Source of the DNA: Chloromonas sp. AAM2
Lineage: Eukaryota > Chlorophyta > Chlorophyceae > Chlamydomonadales > Chlamydomonadaceae
NCBI GenBank assembly: GCA_004335635.1
Contig: QAXH01002046.1
Location: 1 to 24,823, forward strand
Length of the DNA: 24,823 nt
Direction of reading: 5' to 3'
Shown: piece by piece, positions 21,014 to 24,823 of the stretch
Numbering within the stretch: the first letter of the stretch is position 1
Layout: every line of letters starts with the position of its first letter
Program-made: the position numbers and the translations under genes
The notes under the pieces: generated by a model
What the model saw: only the letters and a program-made list of their open reading frames with translations
What the model was told of the DNA's origin: nothing
Databases searched by the model: none

Positions 21014-21402
21014 GTGACAAGTGTGACCCACACGGTCTTAAAAAGTGTGACCTTGTACTGGGTAAGTGTACTCCTGTAGGTCAGCACACGAGGAGTGTTG
21101 GGGTTCCAGCAGGGGAGCAAAGTAGAGGACAGCTGTGCTGATGAGGTTTCTGGGGCTGTCAACATGGACTCGACAGGGCCTTCTGAGGCCCAGCATGGAT
21201 TGATACGACCCGTAACACAGGATCATGGGGTAAACAAGGGAGAAGGTAGACGAGGCTTCGGGATGAGGTCAGTGCAGTGCCACATACACGTGCACCATGC
21301 TGCCCCGTGTGCTGCCAGAGAGGAGGGTCTGGGATCCTGGTGGGACCAGAAGCTGGAGCAGGGCCGAGCCAGGATAAAGAAACTGACGTCGTTCTTGGAC
21401 GC

Positions 21403-21552
21403 TGTGTGATGTGACAGCATGGGATGAAGTCGTAGTTGGATCAATCAGACAAACCCGACAGCTCCAACATCCGTGTCTGACATGGCGCTGGTCTCACTCC
21501 CCTGTGTGATATAACAGCAGGGATGAAGGAATTCCTGGGCCAATCAGACAAC
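21403..21552 (+). repeat. Imperfect direct duplication with about 100-bp period
   Basis: The segment 21403-21454 (TGTGTGATGTGACAGCATGG ... CAATCAGACAAAC) recurs in diverged form at 21503-21552 (TGTGTGATATAACAGCAGGG ... CAATCAGACAACC). It lies just downstream of the FKBP gene. It may be a local tandem duplication. Confidence 0.6.
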
Positions 21553-22234
21553 CGTTACTTGATTTTGCCTTGAAACAATTCCTGGGCGTCTTCAGCTGAC
21601 CTGTGAAATAGTAGGAAGGGAAAGCAAGATGGCACACTTTGAATCCGTGTCTCAACTACTGCTGGCATCGTTCTTCCCGATACCTGTGTAGTCTGGACAA
21701 CCTGGAATAGCCTGGCGATGGCTTTACTCAATCTTTCCATTGTCCTGATTCTCTTGTTGCTTGAGCACCACACCCTTGAGTAGTTTACGTGCTGATTGAG
21801 CGCCACACCCCTGACTGTTTTCCTCCCTGTGCACGTGCTTTCAGGTGAGTGCACACAACGGACACCAAGGGACCCTGGCAACCACTGGTGGCGGAATGAC
21901 ACACCAGAGGCTCAACTTTCGTGGGATGTGTATCTTGCTGTACACTAAGGCTTGGGCCACGTGGAAGAATGATCACATGCTGACAATTCATCGACTTGAC
22001 TCGGTGCTTTTTTGCCAGTTGGGTCGTTGTCGCTCCTGGTGTGGAGGTCTCAGAAGTTTTGCCTGCTTTGATTTTGGGGCACATTCACAACTTCTTGTTG
22101 GGCACATGTAGTTACCCTGTATACTGGTGATGAAGTAAAACGCGAGCTTACATGGTGCAGCCAAGCGGTGCACAGAACATTGCACATTCCACGTACTTAT
22201 AACTTTACCTCGTACCAACGTCACAGCACATGCC

Positions 22235-22298
22235 AGAAAGGGCCGGGAGGCTGCAGTTTTCCTGACAAAGAAAAAAGAGTCCAAGTGCACTGGCAACC
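22235..22298 (+). repeat. Dispersed repeat R4, copy A
   Basis: It shares AGAAAGGGCCGGGAGG, then GCAG, TTTCCTG, an A-rich run and GCACTGGCAACC with 24025-24084. Indels in the A-rich part shift the frame, so it is probably non-coding. Confidence 0.7.
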
Positions 22299-23781
22299 TT
22301 CACCAGCAGTCTGGATGCAGATCTCTCAACAGCCACTGTGCACCGTAGGAAAGCACAGGTTTTTTAGAGCCAGCCCGTGATGCACTCAGGTGGCCCAGAA
22401 ACATGAAGATTGCAGGACATAGCTGATCAGATCCCCAGGCATCATCTTCAGCACAGAAGGGTCCAGTCACAGTGCAGTGCTGCTCAACATCTTGCAGTCA
22501 GGTGCCCTTCACAGCAAACGGATTTTTCCAGGCGCAGTCAAGACTGCAGCATACCTTGTGCAGTCATGTTTGCTGCCCATTTGCGCAGGAACTTGATCAG
22601 CGTCATGTCTGGCCATGCAGCATTGTGGCCCCTGCAGTCGTGTCCTGTCCTGTACAGTTATTGTGTGTGGAAACTCAACAAGCGCAGCACAGCAAATCAG
22701 GCATGGCTACCATCATCTAAGACATAGTAGGAACAGTCAAGATCAATCATGCCATGGCAGAAATAGTCACGCGTCAGAGCTGGCTTGAGCCCTAGCACGT
22801 GTTCCTGGCCGATATGACGAAAGGCCATCAAAGCCATGCCACCCCATGACATGACACAGTTGAAAACTTGACTGCCAATGAAGGGTGTGTTACTAAATTT
22901 CTGCTACCCAATCGTGTCACAACGTTCAAACCACACACTGAGCCTGCCTCAGGCCATACACAGACCATAGGCAAACGCAGCCATGACAACCAGCAGTCTT
23001 GTTTGGTACAGTGCGGTTGCATCTTGACTGGCAACAGCCTCGCACTCGGTGTCCAAAGAAACCAAAGCTGACCATACTGTGGGTGTCACGTTGCATTCCA
23101 CTGGTTCACAACTGGTAAAGCCAAACCACGCCGCGTCCAAGATTCCAAACCCAAGGCCCACTCAGTCAACTATAGAACAGGTTGCCGGTTTTGCTCAAGG
23201 CCGACATGGGTGGTATTGCATGGTGTGAATCGCTTGAACACAAACCCATGCCAAGCTCTCACCGAGACAAGTTTGAGCAGTTTTGAAAAAACCATCATGC
23301 AACCAGGTTCCAGTGCTGCCCTGGCCAGTTGCAGACGCGCCTGCTTGCACGGCCGTAGACTTGTAGCTCTCTTCGAGGTGCAGGGTCAGAAGGCAAGGCC
23401 GCCAAACGATCCAGTACGAGCATCAAGAAATGGAAACAGGCAGTTACGCCCATCTACCGCCAGTGTTTCACACTCAGTCTTATCTGTTCCAACTCAGTTT
23501 TCTAAAAGCCACCTGGCATGCCAGGCCAGCAATCCTCCATTGAACAGTTGTACACCTTTGGCCTCCTGTTGGCAAAACATGCCGACCTTATCATGCCCCA
23601 ACCCGTCTACCACAGACGTACAAGAAGTACAAGCCAAGTGTGACCACTGCATCAAGAGGTGTAACCACCATTGTCATACTTCAAGCTTGCGCCAAGGTGG
23701 AATGCAGTGACATCATCCATGCCCACACGCATCAGGCCACCCCTTGCTTGTCGTTTTGGTTTTGCTTTTTCTAGTTCTTCC

Positions 23782-23850
23782 AGACACGCACACATGCACA
23801 CACACACACACACGGCACGCACACACACACGCACACACACACACACGCGT
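23782..23850 (+). repeat. (CA)n microsatellite
   Basis: About 65 bp of interrupted CACA dinucleotide repeat with occasional G substitutions. A shorter CA-rich tract is at 12815-12836. It could serve as a polymorphic marker. Confidence 0.95.
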
Positions 23851-24024
23851 GCAGTGACTGGGGACTCATGAGGTGAGGATAGCATGGGCAGAGCCAGAAC
23901 TGTACCGGTTCCATGCCCCCAGCCAAGTTGCACCCGCAGTCAATGTGTATCCCACAATTGCTCAGGCAATATGCCCATGCATGAGCTTTATGCTGGTGTA
24001 CACTGCTGAGGAGAAGAGAGGGGC

Positions 24025-24084
24025 AGAAAGGGCCGGGAGGCAGCAGATTTCCTGGCAAAAAAAGTCCCCAGCGCACTGGCAACC
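24025..24084 (+). repeat. Dispersed repeat R4, copy B
   Basis: Direct-orientation partner of 22235-22298, about 1.8 kb away, with several substitutions and a 4-bp net length difference. It is 110 bp from the stop of the right-edge gene, so it could lie in that gene's 3' UTR. Confidence 0.7.
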
Positions 24085-24193
24085 AGCTGGACGGGCATTC
24101 CAGGGGCACAGGACAGGACGAGCAGACTTCAGCTGAGCATGCCACGCAGCCATGCTACCCAGCCTTAATCAACCACCATAAGCTGCACCGAAG

Positions 24194-24679
24194 CTACTCA
24201 TCGGCTGTGAGCATGTCCAACAGTGCGTTGATGTCCTGTTGGGACAGGTTGGGTGTGAGCACCACATCCAGCCCCGCCCAGCCGCCATTGGCCCCACCAC
24301 GCCCGGAGCTCAGCGGCCCCAGGGTCAATCCATTCCCGCCTCCAGGCACTGGCGACAGCAACCCGCCCAGGCTGCTCAGCGCTAGTGAACCCGCGGGGCC
24401 GGGGTGGCCGCGGGTTGAAGGCGGGCCGCCACCGGTTATTGCGTTGCCGTGACGAGTCCGTCGGCCGTTTGCGCTCGTTGGCATGTTGGGCATGGGCATA
24501 CCAGCCACTGCTGCGGCCGCCTGTGCACCGGTCAGCAGGGATGGTGAGGCGCCGGTTTGTCGTTGGTTGAGGCGTGGGCTGATGCGGGTGCGGGTGTCTT
24601 GTTGGGAGTTGGAGGGTGCGGAGGGGGCGCTGGGGTGCAGTGGGGAGGAGGAGGCAGCGGCGATGTGGGCTTGCAGATC
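24194..24679 (-). CDS. Last exon of an unrecognised low-complexity protein (gene continues off right edge)
   Basis: This minus-strand exon opens after a CGCAG acceptor (24680-24684 on the plus strand) and encodes 161 residues in phase 0, beginning DLQAHIAAASSSPLHPS. The body is Gly-, Ser-, Pro- and Ala-rich and likely disordered, with an Arg-rich spot (NGRRTRHGN). The end is a conserved-looking amphipathic segment, LTPNLSQQDINALLDML, followed by TADE and a TAG stop. Coding is supported by the strong GC bias and the acceptor. The preceding exon was not placed: 24685-24823 contains a possible donor near 24763 but no recognisable protein. Disordered tails ending in a short acidic helix are common in transcription regulators, but no function can be assigned. 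Confidence 0.55.
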   Translation of the reverse strand, partial: DLQAHIAAASSSPLHPSAPSAPSNSQQDTRTRISPRLNQRQTGASPSLLTGAQAAAAVAGMPMPNMPTSANGRRTRHGNAITGGGPPSTRGHPGPAGSLALSSLGGLLSPVPGGGNGLTLGPLSSGRGGANGGWAGLDVVLTPNLSQQDINALLDMLTADE

Positions 24680-24823
24680 CTGCGACCGAGAGAAAAGCCA
24701 GCCAATTGCTGAGTAAACTTTGCACAACTCTTCATTGGGGCATCAGCCTGAATGGAAAGACCTGGTTCGCACTTGAAGCCCACGCAAAGCAGTGTTTAGC
24801 AGGGTCTTGGCGAGTAAAAGAAA

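Larger units (their letters stand above)
21014..24193. other. Gene-poor convergent intergenic region (about 3.2 kb)
   Basis: It lies between the FKBP stop (plus) and the stop of the right-edge gene (minus). The longest frame, 23210-23710 plus (166 codons), is rich in Ser, Cys and Arg and matches nothing I recognise. Another at 21095-21409 plus may lie in the FKBP 3' UTR. No LRR, transposase, reverse transcriptase or RNA gene was recognised. Short repeats and a CA microsatellite are listed separately. Confidence 0.4.

Noticed and set aside
22949..23161. Minus-strand 70-codon hydrophobic ORF
   Set aside because: Short, in a gene-poor region, with no signal, splice or family support.

Overview
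The window is nuclear DNA of a photosynthetic, flagellate eukaryote, most likely a chlorophyte green alga. Genes are broken by many short GT-AG introns, one gene encodes a thylakoid-lumen FKBP with a plastid leader, and another encodes the axonemal protein CFAP70. I cannot name the genus. About 25 introns were placed by hand by matching splice sites, reading phase and family similarity; nearly all are phase-consistent, and one is a GC-AG intron.

Layout, left to right. (1) 1-1798, minus: a leucine-rich-repeat gene matching the C-terminal half of LRRC40, running off the left edge. (2) 1992-4375, plus: a DNA-repair protein XPA (Rad14) homologue with a canonical zinc finger and a long unusual C-terminal tail. 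It is head-to-head with the LRR gene. (3) 4376-5089: no recognised gene, one possible upstream ORF. (4) 5090-9673, plus: a complete eight-exon PLP-dependent class I/II aminotransferase (379 aa) of the capreomycidine-synthase-like type. Its introns hold an antisense cytosine-5 DNA methyltransferase motif, a 19-bp minisatellite and dispersed repeats. (5) 9674-11410: gene-poor, with repeats. (6) 11411-18241, minus: a ten-exon CFAP70/FAP70 gene (about 1160 aa), converging on the aminotransferase. Two of its introns carry transposon-like repeats, and one carries an antisense ORF with two SUMO-interaction-like motifs. (7) 18446-21013, plus: a complete six-exon lumenal FKBP-type peptidyl-prolyl isomerase (173 aa), only 204 bp from the CFAP70 start on the opposite strand. 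(8) 21014-24193: about 3.2 kb with no recognised gene, several short repeats and a CA microsatellite. (9) 24194-24679 and beyond, minus: the low-complexity last exon of an unrecognised gene leaving the right edge.

The genes do not form a pathway. They are separate housekeeping, repair, plastid and ciliary functions, arranged as two divergent pairs (LRR/XPA and CFAP70/FKBP) and two convergent pairs (aminotransferase/CFAP70 and FKBP/right-edge gene). The observations most worth a second look are the XPA gene in a green-lineage genome, its SUMO-consensus tail, the methyltransferase fragment, and the intronic ORF with paired SUMO-interaction motifs. All are sequence-based inferences, because no search could be run.
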